From the NCBI RefSeq assembly GCF_003627795.1, contig NZ_CP032685.1, forward strand, positions 868,001-932,000: a stretch of 64,000 bases of DNA. The letters run 5' to 3'. Position 1 is the first letter of the stretch. Each line of letters begins with the position of its first letter. A program made the position numbers and the translations under genes. A model generated the notes under the pieces. It ran no database searches. It was not told the DNA's origin and saw only the letters and a program-made list of their open reading frames with translations. Shown in pieces: positions 46,266 through 54,921 of this stretch. The stretch is from Rhizobium sp. CCGE531 (GTDB taxonomy: Bacteria; Pseudomonadota; Alphaproteobacteria; Rhizobiales; Rhizobiaceae).

Positions 46266-47324
46266 TCAAGCACATGCATGCTGCATCGCCTTCACATCCT
46301 TGAGAAGCGTTGCCATGTCTGGGATGCCGTCCGTCGCTGTCACGCCTCCGAGGCAACGGGCGGCGGCGGCATGGGCGGCGGCGCAGATGCGCTCGACGGG
46401 CCAATCCTCATGCAGGCCGTAAAGTACGGCGGCGCAGAAGGCATCGCCGGCACCGACGGTACTGACGATTTCAGCCGGATCGACCGGTCGCGAACGGCAA
46501 ACGATTGGCGGGCGGCCCGGCGCAAACCAGAAGCAGACCTCCGGGGCATGGATGATAGCGCCCCTGGCGACGCCCGCCGCCAGCAGCCGCTCACCGGCCG
46601 TCAGAAGTGCGGATTCGATCAACTCGCCTTTCACGTCACGCACGCTCACGCCGGTTGCACGCCCCGCCTCGATTTCATTGATGACGAGGAAATCACAATA
46701 GGGCAGAGCCGCGCCGACCTTTGCCGCAAACTCGGGATCTTCGCTGGAGACGAAATCGACACAGGTGGTCAGGCCGGCGTCGCGTGCGGCTTTCAGCAGA
46801 CGCGATGCCCCGGATCGGCCGTCCGCATCAATCATGTCGAGACCGGGCAATAGCATCAAATAGCCGAGATAAAACAGCCGGTAACCGGCGTCCGCAAAGA
46901 CTGCAGGCGAGACCAGCGCATCCGTCACCGCATCACTGGCGCCGCCATGATAGAAGAAGGTGCGGTTCTGCCCCGGTACATTCATGACATGCGTGTGCGC
47001 CGTCGCGCGGTCGGGGAGTTCGCGCAGACCGCTTGCATCGATGCCGGCGCTCTGAAGCCGTGCCCTGACGATCTCCCCATCGATATCCGCACCGATGCAG
47101 CCGGCCGCGGCGAGCTTGCCGGGAAAACCGAGCGAGGCGAGGTCTGTGACGACATTGGCCGCCCCTCCTCCAACGCCGATGTCCTGATGCAGGATATGGG
47201 CGAGATTACCCTGCTCGGGCCAATAGGACAGCGTATGCACGCGATCGACGATGAAATTTCCCGCGCAGACAATGCCTCCCTTGTCCTTCTTCTCGCCGCC
47301 TCGAACCTCCTCCCCGGTCCGCAT
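46266..47324 (-). CDS. PfkB-family sugar kinase
   Basis: 352 aa ribokinase/fructokinase-type ATP-dependent kinase. The N-terminal GGGAANVVTDLASLG and the C-terminal active-site motif VSTVGAGDAFCAAVLYGL (catalytic Asp) are clear. A hydrophilic 20-residue N-terminal extension precedes the domain. The ATG overlaps the stop of the isomerase gene (TGATG), indicating coupling. Its substrate should be the product of the isomerase or dehydrogenase in the operon. Confidence 0.86.
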   Translation of the reverse strand: MRTGEEVRGGEKKDKGGIVCAGNFIVDRVHTLSYWPEQGNLAHILHQDIGVGGGAANVVTDLASLGFPGKLAAAGCIGADIDGEIVRARLQSAGIDASGLRELPDRATAHTHVMNVPGQNRTFFYHGGASDAVTDALVSPAVFADAGYRLFYLGYLMLLPGLDMIDADGRSGASRLLKAARDAGLTTCVDFVSSEDPEFAAKVGAALPYCDFLVINEIEAGRATGVSVRDVKGELIESALLTAGERLLAAGVARGAIIHAPEVCFWFAPGRPPIVCRSRPVDPAEIVSTVGAGDAFCAAVLYGLHEDWPVERICAAAHAAAARCLGGVTATDGIPDMATLLKDVKAMQHACA

Positions 47325-47995
47325 CAGCCACCCGCCTCGTTCCATAAGGGTATGAGAGGCGGCTCATCCTCCTCGATTACGGCAAAGCGGCCGATCGGCT
47401 CCAGAAAGTAGTTATCTCTGTTATCGTCATTGACCTGGCTGACTTCGCCGACGAACACAGGCCCGCCGCCCTTTCGGCCATAGAAGCGATGATAGAGGCC
47501 GGTATGGATCGTCACGCTCTGGCCGGGGGACAGAATGAGCGGCTCCCATGCGGCAAGCTTTCTCGGCAAGCCATCGACCGGAACAGTCACATCATCCTGC
47601 AGCGCATTGCCTTCGGCGTCGACGGCAGTAAATTCGATGACGAGGTCGCCGCCGGCCCTGTTGATGATGTCTTCCATCTTGGCTTGATGGCGATGGGTCG
47701 GCGTCACCTGCCCCTCCTCGACGAAAAGCAGCTTCTCGGCATAGGTGCGCTCGCCCTCGACACCGACGATGCCGTTGCGCAGGCAAAACAGCACGAGGCC
47801 GCATTCGGCGAACCGGCCTGAGCCGAAATCGGTGACGTCCCATCCCAATTGATGGCTACGCAGATAGCGCGCCGCCTCCGGATTGGCGGCGAAATCCGCC
47901 GCCGTCCAATATCCCCATCTCGGCAAGGACCATCGCCAATGGTCTAGGGTTTTGCTTGCGCGCCGTAGCGCTTGATTGATCTCGGAGCGCTTCAT
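47324..47995 (-). CDS. D-lyxose/D-mannose isomerase-like cupin
   Basis: 223 aa cupin-fold aldose-ketose isomerase of the D-lyxose isomerase family (E. coli Z5688, B. subtilis YdaE). The metal site THRHQAKMEDIINRAGGDL is near 104, with a further His in VTIHTGLYHRFYG near 170. Characterised relatives act on D-lyxose and D-mannose; the true substrate here is unproven. The start overlaps the dehydrogenase gene stop (ATGA). Confidence 0.8.
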   Translation of the reverse strand: MKRSEINQALRRASKTLDHWRWSLPRWGYWTAADFAANPEAARYLRSHQLGWDVTDFGSGRFAECGLVLFCLRNGIVGVEGERTYAEKLLFVEEGQVTPTHRHQAKMEDIINRAGGDLVIEFTAVDAEGNALQDDVTVPVDGLPRKLAAWEPLILSPGQSVTIHTGLYHRFYGRKGGGPVFVGEVSQVNDDNRDNYFLEPIGRFAVIEEDEPPLIPLWNEAGG

Positions 47996-49149
47996 CGGGC
48001 GGGCGCTCCTTCATAGCCGACCGGCACGACGATATTCTCGCGACCGGATTTCAGTGCCGCCGTCAGCACAGCGTGGTGCGCCTGCGCTTCTTCCGACGTC
48101 GCACAGGCAAAGCCATTGGCATTCCCGCCTGCCAGCTCGTCGACGAAGGCGGCCCACATCTGCTGGATAGCATCGGCGAAGCCGAACTCGAAAATCTTGC
48201 CAGTAATTGCGGGGAAGAGCGAGCCATAGCCGAGGTCCTCGGTGCTCCAGGCCTGCGCGCCACCGGTATAATCCATCCACTGCCATTGCCGTGGCGACTT
48301 GGTGGTGAAGAAGGCGCTCTTCTTCATGCCGAGGATGCGAATGTACCAGGTATTGGCTTCGCCCGGCGCGATGCGCCAGGTCTTCAGCACCATCGGGAAA
48401 TCCTGATCTTTTGTCTGCACGCGGCTGCTGATCGTTGCATTGTCCCAGGTCGTGCATGGCACCGTGCCGCCCTTGCCGTCCGGGCGCTCGGTGATTTTCT
48501 TCACCAATTGCGCATGCAGCGTTTGCGGGCGCCAGCCGAGCCGCAGGGGCACGTGTAGGACATGCATGCCGAGATCGCCCATGCAGCCATATTCGCCGTT
48601 GATATCGGCCATGCGCTTCCAGTTGATCGGCTTCTGCCTGTCTATGTCGGAGGAATGCAGGAAGCCGGCTTCGACTTCGAGGATATCGCCCATCTCGCCG
48701 CTTTCGGCGAGCGCGATAACTTTCTGCGCACCGGGAAAGAATGGCATTTCCGACGAGCAGCGAACCAGAAGCCCAGGGTTTTCGGCCAAAACCGCCATGA
48801 TCTCGCGGTTCTGCGCCGCATCCATGCCGAACGGCTTTTCGCCGAGCAAATGCTTTCCGGCCTTCAGGATATCGATATAAAACTGCTGGTGAAGCACGTG
48901 CGGCACAGCGCAATAGACAGCATCGACATCCGGATTGGCGAGCAGCTCCTTGTAGTCGCCGGTGCACTGACGGACCGACGGCACATTGTCCTTGAACCAG
49001 TCGAGAAGTGTGGCATTGGTGTCGCAGACGGCAACGATTTCCGGCCGCGCCCTGGTATCGGCAAGATGCAGCCAGCGGGCGGCGGCACTTGCGAATTCGC
49101 GTCCCATCAGGCCGCAGCCGATGACGCCGAAGCGGAATACTCTTTTCAT
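47992..49149 (-). CDS. Gfo/Idh/MocA-family oxidoreductase
   Basis: 385 aa NAD(P)-dependent sugar or polyol dehydrogenase. N-terminal Rossmann motif is GVIGCGLMGREFA (about 8-20), the catalytic Lys lies in GEKPFGMDAAQN (about 105), and AGFLHSSDIDRQK follows. Many relatives oxidise inositols or sugars at C2/C3. Here it probably provides or uses a keto sugar for the kinase-aldolase route. It starts 21 bases after the aldolase gene. Confidence 0.86.
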   Translation of the reverse strand: MKRVFRFGVIGCGLMGREFASAAARWLHLADTRARPEIVAVCDTNATLLDWFKDNVPSVRQCTGDYKELLANPDVDAVYCAVPHVLHQQFYIDILKAGKHLLGEKPFGMDAAQNREIMAVLAENPGLLVRCSSEMPFFPGAQKVIALAESGEMGDILEVEAGFLHSSDIDRQKPINWKRMADINGEYGCMGDLGMHVLHVPLRLGWRPQTLHAQLVKKITERPDGKGGTVPCTTWDNATISSRVQTKDQDFPMVLKTWRIAPGEANTWYIRILGMKKSAFFTTKSPRQWQWMDYTGGAQAWSTEDLGYGSLFPAITGKIFEFGFADAIQQMWAAFVDELAGGNANGFACATSEEAQAHHAVLTAALKSGRENIVVPVGYEGAPAR

Positions 49150-49170
49150 GTTTCCTCCTCCCAGGATGCG

Positions 49171-49995
49171 TCAGGCGAGATGCCGCGAGGCATCTTCGAC
49201 GGAAGCCTCCTCATGGACGATCGCCATCAGGGCGCGAGTCATGCCCGCGGGATTGTTGTGCTGGATGACGTTGCGGCCATAGACGATGCCGCGGGCGCCC
49301 TGCTCCATCAGTTGCTTGGTGCGTGAAAGGATTTCCCGATCCGACACGCGGCCGCCGCCGCGCACCAGCACGGGCAACCCTTGGGCGATCTCGATGACGC
49401 GGTGGTATTCCTGCACATTGTCGCAGGGGTCCGCCTTGATGATGTCGGCACCGAGCTCGGCGGCCTGACGTACCAGCGGCAGGATCTTGTCGATCGCGCC
49501 ATCGACCATATAGGCGCCCTTGGAATTGTCCTGCATGACCAGCGGCTCGACCATCAGCGGCATGCGGTAGATCTCGCATTCGCGCTTCAGGCTGTTCACG
49601 TTGCGCACGCAAGCGCGGTAGACCTCGGGCTGGTTCGGTAGCATCAGGAGATTGACGACGACGCAGGCGGCATCCAGCGCGACCGCCTGCTCCACGCCCC
49701 GATCGATCATCTCGGAAAACAGCGCCGAGGGCAGCGGATTTCCGTAGATATTGGCGATGTCAGTCCGCAGGACCAGGGCCGGGCGATGCTTGCCGCGGAT
49801 TGCCTGCAGAATGGGCGCAGTCCCCGGCGGAAGCTGGATGGCATCGGGCGCGGCATCGGCAATGACCCTGATCGCCGTCCGCATATCCTCGATGCCGGAA
49901 AGAAAAGTCCGCTCATTGAACATGCCGTGATCGATGGCGACGTCGAAGCAATTTCCGGACACGCCGAACAGGCGGTTGAGCCGCGCGGATTTCAT
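49171..49995 (-). CDS. Class I aldolase of the DhnA/LsrF-like family
   Basis: 274 aa TIM-barrel Schiff-base aldolase. The lysine expected to form the Schiff base is in ADIIKADPCD (near 184), with FDVAIDHGMF at the N-terminus and VLVRGGGRVSD near 220 for phosphate binding. The ATG at 49995 has GGGAGGAAA, preferred over a longer reading through the operator. First gene of the operon. It should split a phosphorylated keto sugar into two fragments. Confidence 0.82.
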   Translation of the reverse strand: MKSARLNRLFGVSGNCFDVAIDHGMFNERTFLSGIEDMRTAIRVIADAAPDAIQLPPGTAPILQAIRGKHRPALVLRTDIANIYGNPLPSALFSEMIDRGVEQAVALDAACVVVNLLMLPNQPEVYRACVRNVNSLKRECEIYRMPLMVEPLVMQDNSKGAYMVDGAIDKILPLVRQAAELGADIIKADPCDNVQEYHRVIEIAQGLPVLVRGGGRVSDREILSRTKQLMEQGARGIVYGRNVIQHNNPAGMTRALMAIVHEEASVEDASRHLA

Positions 49996-50008
49996 CCATT
50001 TCCTCCCA

Positions 50009-50028
50009 ATGTGGTAACGTTTCCACAT
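50009..50028. promoter_or_regulatory. LacI-type operator upstream of the sugar operon
   Basis: ATGTGGTAACGTTTCCACAT is a 20-bp inverted repeat with 18 of 20 matching positions and the central AACGTT common in LacI-family operators. It lies 14 bases before the aldolase start codon, where binding would block initiation or elongation. Likely ligand: the LacI protein encoded at 44110-45129. Confidence 0.75.
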
Positions 50029-50188
50029 GGGCACATTAGAGGACAGGCTTGGCGAGTCAAGGCGGCTGCCGCATCGTTTCGACACCGCTCGACTTCTTCA
50101 GGTTTTAAAGAATAGGGATTATCAGTTTCCGGATATGACCAGCCGCCCCCGATCCCTCGCGGGGCGGCCCTCTACGGAAGCCGCGTGA

Positions 50189-51187
50189 TTAGTGCAGCTC
50201 CGTCCCCTGAATGGCGGAAAGCGTCCAATCCGAACCCGGCTTGCGCACGAAGGTCCAGAGTTCGGTCGTCTCGGAGTGATTGCGATCGTCACCGTCGACG
50301 AGCTTTCCTGTCTTGCGGTCGACCAGGGCATCGATGCTCGAATAGTGCATCGCAAGCGTTGCATATTCGGCATTGTCCTCGCGCCAGGCCTCGGCAACAT
50401 CCCCCTGCAGCAGGCGGACGTCGGAAACGCTGTTGCGCACGCCATTCGTGGCGTTTTCCCCGAGCTCTTCGGCCAGGTAGGACATCGCCTCCGGCGTGGT
50501 CAGCCGGCGTAGCGTGGCATAGTCCTCTTTGCCGTAGGCCGACTGGATTTCGGTGAGGAGACGCTCGAAGCGATCGAGGTCAGCCTGCTGCAACCCGATC
50601 TCGTCCTGAGCCTGCCGCGCTTTCTGTGCGGACGCCGCTCCACCGCCGATGGACGGAATGGAGAACGAAGGCCGCGACGATGCGCTCGCATCGTTCATCG
50701 GATTCATATTGTAGGGGGCGCCCGAGCCGGGTGCTGCATATGGCGTGCGCTGACGGTTTGCGAAGAACCGCATGGCAAAGCTGATCAGCAGCACGATCAG
50801 AGCGATCTGCAGCAGCATGCCGAGGAAGCCGATTCCGCCGCCGAAACCATGGCCGAGCAGCATGCCGAGAAGGCCGCCGGCGATCAGGCCGCCGATCATC
50901 GATCCGCCGAAACCACCGAAGAGTCCCGGACGCTGGGGCGCGCTAAGCGGCGGCTGGGTCGTTGTCTGCTGCTGCGGCCGCTGCGTCATGGTCCGATCAA
51001 TAGGAGCTGCCTGTGTCGGAGCAGTCCTCGTGATGGCCGGCGTATCGAAGGTCCGCGTCCCGCGGCTTCCGAATCCGCTCGATCCGGCCCGACGCGCATC
51101 GGCAGCGTCAAAGGTCGCTACGGACGAAGCGGCGGCAAGGATGACGATGGCTGCGATCTTGGCAAAACGCGGAACGGCACTCGGCAT
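50189..51187 (-). CDS. Tim44-like domain membrane protein
   Basis: 332 aa. An N-terminal signal or anchor (FAKIAAIVILAAASSVAT) and a Gln/Pro-rich linker are followed by a Gly-rich hydrophobic stretch (about 95-145). A Tim44-like domain (about 195-332) ends TELWTFVRKPGSDWTLSAIQ. Bacterial Tim44-like proteins are inner-membrane or periplasmic proteins of uncertain role. The ATG at 51187 has AGGAGAGCC upstream. Single gene on the minus strand. Confidence 0.8.
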   Translation of the reverse strand: MPSAVPRFAKIAAIVILAAASSVATFDAADARRAGSSGFGSRGTRTFDTPAITRTAPTQAAPIDRTMTQRPQQQTTTQPPLSAPQRPGLFGGFGGSMIGGLIAGGLLGMLLGHGFGGGIGFLGMLLQIALIVLLISFAMRFFANRQRTPYAAPGSGAPYNMNPMNDASASSRPSFSIPSIGGGAASAQKARQAQDEIGLQQADLDRFERLLTEIQSAYGKEDYATLRRLTTPEAMSYLAEELGENATNGVRNSVSDVRLLQGDVAEAWREDNAEYATLAMHYSSIDALVDRKTGKLVDGDDRNHSETTELWTFVRKPGSDWTLSAIQGTELH

Positions 51188-51388
51188 TGGCTCTCCTGTC
51201 ATCGGGCAGAAAATCACTTTTGCACCCATATGGGAACGTCAGGCTGCGATTGTAAGTTGGCACCCCGTTAAATCTCAATCCAGGGCACGGGAAGACGGGC
51301 CACCGATCGGCCGGTTTCGTCTTCGGACGCGCCGAAGACCATGACCTTCCCAATGTTTCGGAAGTGACCGGCTGCCGGCGCGACGCGC

Positions 51389-51610
51389 TTAATTTTCGTC
51401 AACGCCTTCGAACAAACCGTCATAAACCTCCATCAGCGCATTGGTGATCGCCTGGCCGAGCGCGTTGCCGGCTTCGCGGACATCGTCGTCCGTCCCATCC
51501 CGCGCCGCCTTGGCCAGTTCAAAGCCCTGCTCGCTGATGATCTGCTTTGCGACCTCGATGGCCCAGAGACCGAAGTCGCCGCGATTGTCTATGTTGATCG
51601 CGCCGTCCAT
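51389..51610 (-). CDS. Conserved-looking 73-aa hypothetical protein
   Basis: Soluble, acidic protein with a likely helical body (IEVAKQIISEQGFELAKAAR and LGQAITNALMEVYDGLFEG). Codon use fits its neighbours and no frame competes. No family recognised. It stands alone between the Tim44-like gene and the HU gene. Confidence 0.55.
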   Translation of the reverse strand: MDGAINIDNRGDFGLWAIEVAKQIISEQGFELAKAARDGTDDDVREAGNALGQAITNALMEVYDGLFEGVDEN

Positions 51611-51957
51611 TGCTTGTCCTAATCATTCGCCGTGACCAGTCTCTATACCCCCATCCGGCAAAAAGGCCAGCCTTGATTATACCACCTCATTGTATGGCCA
51701 TCGGCAGAATTTAAAGGCGACTCGCAGCCGATCGCGGGCAGATTCGCAGTGAATCAGCCTTGGGCGCGCCTTCATCCCAATAGGCGACGCCTAGCGCAGC
51801 TCTCATGAAATCGCCCGCGGACGGCTTACGAAATGGCTTCAATATGACGGAAATTGTGGAAATGCAGGCTTTCTCGGCCTTTCATGTCAGGACTCCTCGT
51901 GACAATGAACATCTCCAATGGAAATGATTCCGCTGTTAACAATACGGGGGAAGCCTC
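51611..51957. other. Intergenic region upstream of the HU gene
   Basis: 347 bases with no recognised gene. The last 60 bases should hold the HU gene promoter and a leader ending in GGGGGAAG just before the ATG. Confidence 0.35.
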
Positions 51958-52236
51958 ATGACCACTACCAATGAAATTGCAGACAAGATTGCCGCTGACC
52001 ATAAGCTGACCAAGGCTCAGGGCAAGACGATCGTCGAAGCCGTCTTTGCCGCCATCGCCGGAGCCGCAACCTCCGGCGCCGAAACCTCCATTCCGGGTTT
52101 TGGCAAGTTCAAGGTCAAGGACACGCCGGAAAGGGAAGCACGCAATCCCGGAACCGGCGCGACCATCAAGGTTGCGGCATCGAAGAAGCTTACCTTCGCG
52201 CCCGCAAAGGCGCTGAAGGATACGCTCAACAAGTAA
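51958..52236 (+). CDS. HU-family DNA-binding protein (paralogue)
   Basis: 92 aa histone-like protein with the family motif GFGKFKVKDTPEREARNPGTG near 43-63. The N-terminus MTTTNEIADKIAADHKLT differs from the main rhizobial HU, suggesting an accessory paralogue. It bends DNA and helps compact the nucleoid. GGGGGAAG lies just ahead of the ATG. Confidence 0.9.
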   Translation: MTTTNEIADKIAADHKLTKAQGKTIVEAVFAAIAGAATSGAETSIPGFGKFKVKDTPEREARNPGTGATIKVAASKKLTFAPAKALKDTLNK

Positions 52237-52268
52237 TCGCGATCCAAGCCGTCAAGGTTCGATGCATT

Positions 52269-52303
52269 GAACGGCCGGCCGTACCGAGTAAGGCCGGCCG
52301 TTC
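52269..52303. terminator. Perfect 12-bp hairpin between HU and GDPD genes
   Basis: GAACGGCCGGCC (52269-52280) pairs perfectly with GGCCGGCCGTTC (52292-52303). It lies 33 bases after the HU stop and before the convergent GDPD gene, so it can end both transcripts. No T tract. Confidence 0.6.
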
Positions 52304-52362
52304 ACTATAGTTACCGAATGCTTGGCAGACATCCGGGCTCAATCGGAAGGGACCCGGTGTTA

Positions 52363-53226
52363 TCAGCCTTGAAAGCGTGACATCGAAAACGGCGGCGGCG
52401 CTCGACGGGCGTCGAGATAAGTTCTCAATGCCTCTGCTTCGTCGGTCTGAATGGCGGAGACGCCGGCGTCGATCAAGCGGCCCCAGACTGTTTCCGGATT
52501 GTTCAGCGCGGCGGAATCCGTGAAGCCTGCGCAGGAAACCGAATTGAGCGTATTGACCCACAGGCTGATGCCCGCCTGCCGGAAGAGCGCCTTTCGTTCG
52601 GCAACCTGCTCCAATCGGTCGAAATAGATCTCGCACAGGAATGGGTTCAGCTGAAACAGGACGTCGAGCTGGCTTTCCGCATCCAAAGCCTCAAGCCGGG
52701 TCTTGGCCATGAACGGAACCGCTTGCGACGATATATTGTCCCGGATCCAGGCGAGATCTTCCCGGGTCTTCAGAGCGCCCCAGAAATCGACTTGCTGATC
52801 AACGCGCATGGCGCGGGCACAGGCAATCACCTCCGGGATTATGGCCCTGTGCTTGACATCGAGATGCACGAAAATGCGGTCCCGTGTCAGATCAAAAACA
52901 TCCTTCAGGCTCGGCAGCTTCTCTCCCGTCATCGGGTTTGTTTCGCCCCCGTCGCGGTCGCGCAGACCAAGGCTCGACAATTGCTGCAATGTCAGCCGCT
53001 CCGGCTCCTGGTCGACGCCGGCCATGCGCTCGAGCGTATCGTCATGCAGAAGGAAAAGCTCGCCGTCGCTGCTGCGCCGCACGTCGATCTCGACCACGTC
53101 GTAACCGGCGGAAATTGCCCGCTCGATCGAGAGCAGGCTATTTTCCGGCGCAGCTTGCCAGATACCGCGATGGACGACGACCGCGCAGTCTCGCGTCGGA
53201 TCGGCGATATAATCGATATAATTCAT
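52363..53226 (-). CDS. Glycerophosphodiester phosphodiesterase-family protein
   Basis: 287 aa TIM-barrel enzyme hydrolysing glycerophosphodiesters. The active-site pattern VHRGIWQAAPENSL carries the first His, EIDVRRSSDGELFLLHDD carries Glu-x-Asp and the second His, and FVHLDVKH follows. No signal peptide, so probably cytoplasmic. The ATG at 53226 is preferred over a longer form. It converges on HU. Confidence 0.86.
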   Translation of the reverse strand: MNYIDYIADPTRDCAVVVHRGIWQAAPENSLLSIERAISAGYDVVEIDVRRSSDGELFLLHDDTLERMAGVDQEPERLTLQQLSSLGLRDRDGGETNPMTGEKLPSLKDVFDLTRDRIFVHLDVKHRAIIPEVIACARAMRVDQQVDFWGALKTREDLAWIRDNISSQAVPFMAKTRLEALDAESQLDVLFQLNPFLCEIYFDRLEQVAERKALFRQAGISLWVNTLNSVSCAGFTDSAALNNPETVWGRLIDAGVSAIQTDEAEALRTYLDARRAPPPFSMSRFQG

Positions 53227-53227
53227 G

Positions 53228-53464
53228 TTATGTCCCGATCGAATCGCCCGTAATTGGACATTTCGATCGGGGCGTATCATGGGACTTTGACAGATCTGCA
53301 AAGCGCAATGCCTGTTGCAACCGATGACATACGCCTTCCGCGCCTCGAACCTGCTTGCAGGCGATCATCACCCGCAGCGCCTGCACCGCTGCGCGCTGGG
53401 TTTGAATGAGGGACGCTTTGGGTTTTGACGGAGGCTGGCTTTGACGAGATGCGGGCTCGGTCAT
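53228..53464 (-). CDS. Possible small hypothetical protein upstream of GDPD
   Basis: 78-aa frame ending 1 base before the GDPD start. Its sequence has a helical central part (QTQRAAVQALRVMIACKQVR) and no known motif. No strong ribosome-binding site. It may be a real coupled gene or chance. Confidence 0.3.
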   Translation of the reverse strand: MTEPASRQSQPPSKPKASLIQTQRAAVQALRVMIACKQVRGAEGVCHRLQQALRFADLSKSHDTPRSKCPITGDSIGT

Positions 53465-53687
53465 CGCGCAACTTTTCGTCCGGAAACGTATGCTGACAAT
53501 GGCCGTTTGGGTCTTGCCCCTCCCCTTACTGCAATGCCGCTGAGCGCCGGATGAACCCGCCCTCAGAATGGCAGCATTCGGCATAATATGGAAAGAGCGC
53601 GTCCAACGGCAACCAGCTGATTGCACCGCCTTCTGCCGTGCTTCTTGTTCCGAAGCACGGCCGTTGGCTGCGGCTCAGACCCCGCGC

Positions 53688-54230
53688 TCAAACCGTGGCG
53701 GGAGCCGCGGATGTCGGCGTGGTCTCGTCAACGAGGACCTGTCGCAGTCGCGTTTCCTGATCGGGCGATAGCGAGGTGCGCAACAGCCTTGCATGCTCGC
53801 CCTTGAACTCGGCAAGCACCTTCTCCGGCTGAACCTTGCGGATCAGCAGGAAGAGCGCGGAACTGTTCGTGGGGATGGTTTCAGCAAGCTTCTTGATGAG
53901 ATCGTCGTCGATCCCGTAATCGGCCATCGATCCGGCAAGAGCGCCGGAACCGGCGCCGATTGCCCCACCGACCACAAGTCCGGCAAGAGGATTGAGGAAC
54001 AGCAGGCCTACGAGCGATCCCCACAGGGCGCCCGAAAGTCCGCCGCTGGCGGCGCCTGCCGCAGTCAGATTGACGCTCTGCTTGAGACGGACCTTGCCGG
54101 ACTCGTCGCGAACGGCAATCACCGCGTCTTCCAGGTCGATCAGATATTCCTTCTCGAGCTGGACGAGGCGATTGAGGACGGCATCCGCCTCATCGGCACT
54201 ATCGAAACCAAGCACTATGAGTTCTGACAT
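53688..54230 (-). CDS. DUF1269-family protein
   Basis: 180 aa with a ferredoxin-like N-terminal part (MSELIVLGFDSADEADAVLN). A central glycine-zipper membrane-like segment (about 55-100, including LVGLLFLNPLAGLVVGGAI) and a C-terminal helical part follow. DUF1269 proteins are membrane-associated and often stress-induced; function unknown. It follows the 96-aa gene by 44 bases and may share its stress promoter. Confidence 0.75.
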   Translation of the reverse strand: MSELIVLGFDSADEADAVLNRLVQLEKEYLIDLEDAVIAVRDESGKVRLKQSVNLTAAGAASGGLSGALWGSLVGLLFLNPLAGLVVGGAIGAGSGALAGSMADYGIDDDLIKKLAETIPTNSSALFLLIRKVQPEKVLAEFKGEHARLLRTSLSPDQETRLRQVLVDETTPTSAAPATV

Positions 54231-54274
54231 CGAAATCCTCCGGGTCGTGTTGTCGGAACAGGAACTAGGGCCGA

Positions 54275-54565
54275 TTAGTGAACAGCCATGCTGATCAACC
54301 GGTAAGGATGAGTAGCATTGAACTGCGAGATCATTGCGACAGCCTGCTGCAGCAATTCTTCGGCTTGTTCGGGATCATCTCGCGCTAGTTCGTCGGCATT
54401 GACGCGGATCGCTTCCGCCATGTCGGTTGAAAGCGCGGCAAACTGCTTGTTGCCCTCGACAAGGGCCTCAAGCGCCGTGCCTTCCAGCGTCCTGGCGACA
54501 TCGATGAGAATTTCCTCGCGCTCTTCGATGCTGAGATCTTCGATCGTTTTGGTTTTATCTTCCAT
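54275..54565 (-). CDS. 96-aa helical hypothetical protein
   Basis: Acidic, almost entirely helical protein (EEREEILIDVARTLEGTALE, then a long helix around DDPEQAEELLQQAVAMI). No signal peptide or membrane segment. No family recognised. It probably forms an operon with the DUF1269 gene, behind a candidate EcfG promoter at 54638-54662. Confidence 0.6.
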   Translation of the reverse strand: MEDKTKTIEDLSIEEREEILIDVARTLEGTALEALVEGNKQFAALSTDMAEAIRVNADELARDDPEQAEELLQQAVAMISQFNATHPYRLISMAVH

Positions 54566-54637
54566 TTTGGTTACTCACTCTTCATAGACGTGATGACAAC
54601 CGAGCTCATGAAGCCTCGGCTACTCCTCACGTAGGAA

Positions 54638-54662
54638 GACGCAATTTCGGGTTCAAGGTTCC
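54638..54662 (-). promoter_or_regulatory. Candidate EcfG promoter for the 96-aa/DUF1269 operon
   Basis: On the minus strand, GGAAC (54658-54662), 16 bases, then CGTC (54638-54641). The -10 differs from cGTT at the last base. It lies about 75 bases before the 96-aa gene. Confidence 0.45.
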
Positions 54663-54793
54663 CTTGCTTGACCCGGCATCTGCTAAATCATGATGCCGTC
54701 GACCGGAGAAGGACCTTCGCCGGGAGCCACCAAGCGCAACCTTGTACCAGCATCTCCATGCAAGGCGCCCAACCGTATCGTCCTCGCCAATGC

Positions 54794-54818
54794 GGAACAA
54801 TGCCACCGCCGCACGGTT
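54794..54818 (+). promoter_or_regulatory. Candidate EcfG promoter for the PPOX-like gene
   Basis: GGAAC (54794-54798), exactly 16 bases, then GGTT (54815-54818), close to the GGAAC-N16-cGTT pattern. It lies about 100 bases before the ATG at 54922. Confidence 0.6.
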
Positions 54819-54921
54819 TGATTGACGTAGCCGGTCGCCTCTTCGTTCGGAAAAGGCTTTCGGCTGCGCTGCCTTCGAAATGACGCGAGATTTCGCGGAT
54901 CAGACGAACGGGATAATCGAC

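Larger units (their letters stand above)
54566..54921. other. Divergent promoter region between stress-type genes
   Basis: 356 bases containing two candidate EcfG promoters pointing outward (54638-54662 minus, 54794-54818 plus). No gene is recognised, although short frames exist. Confidence 0.45.
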
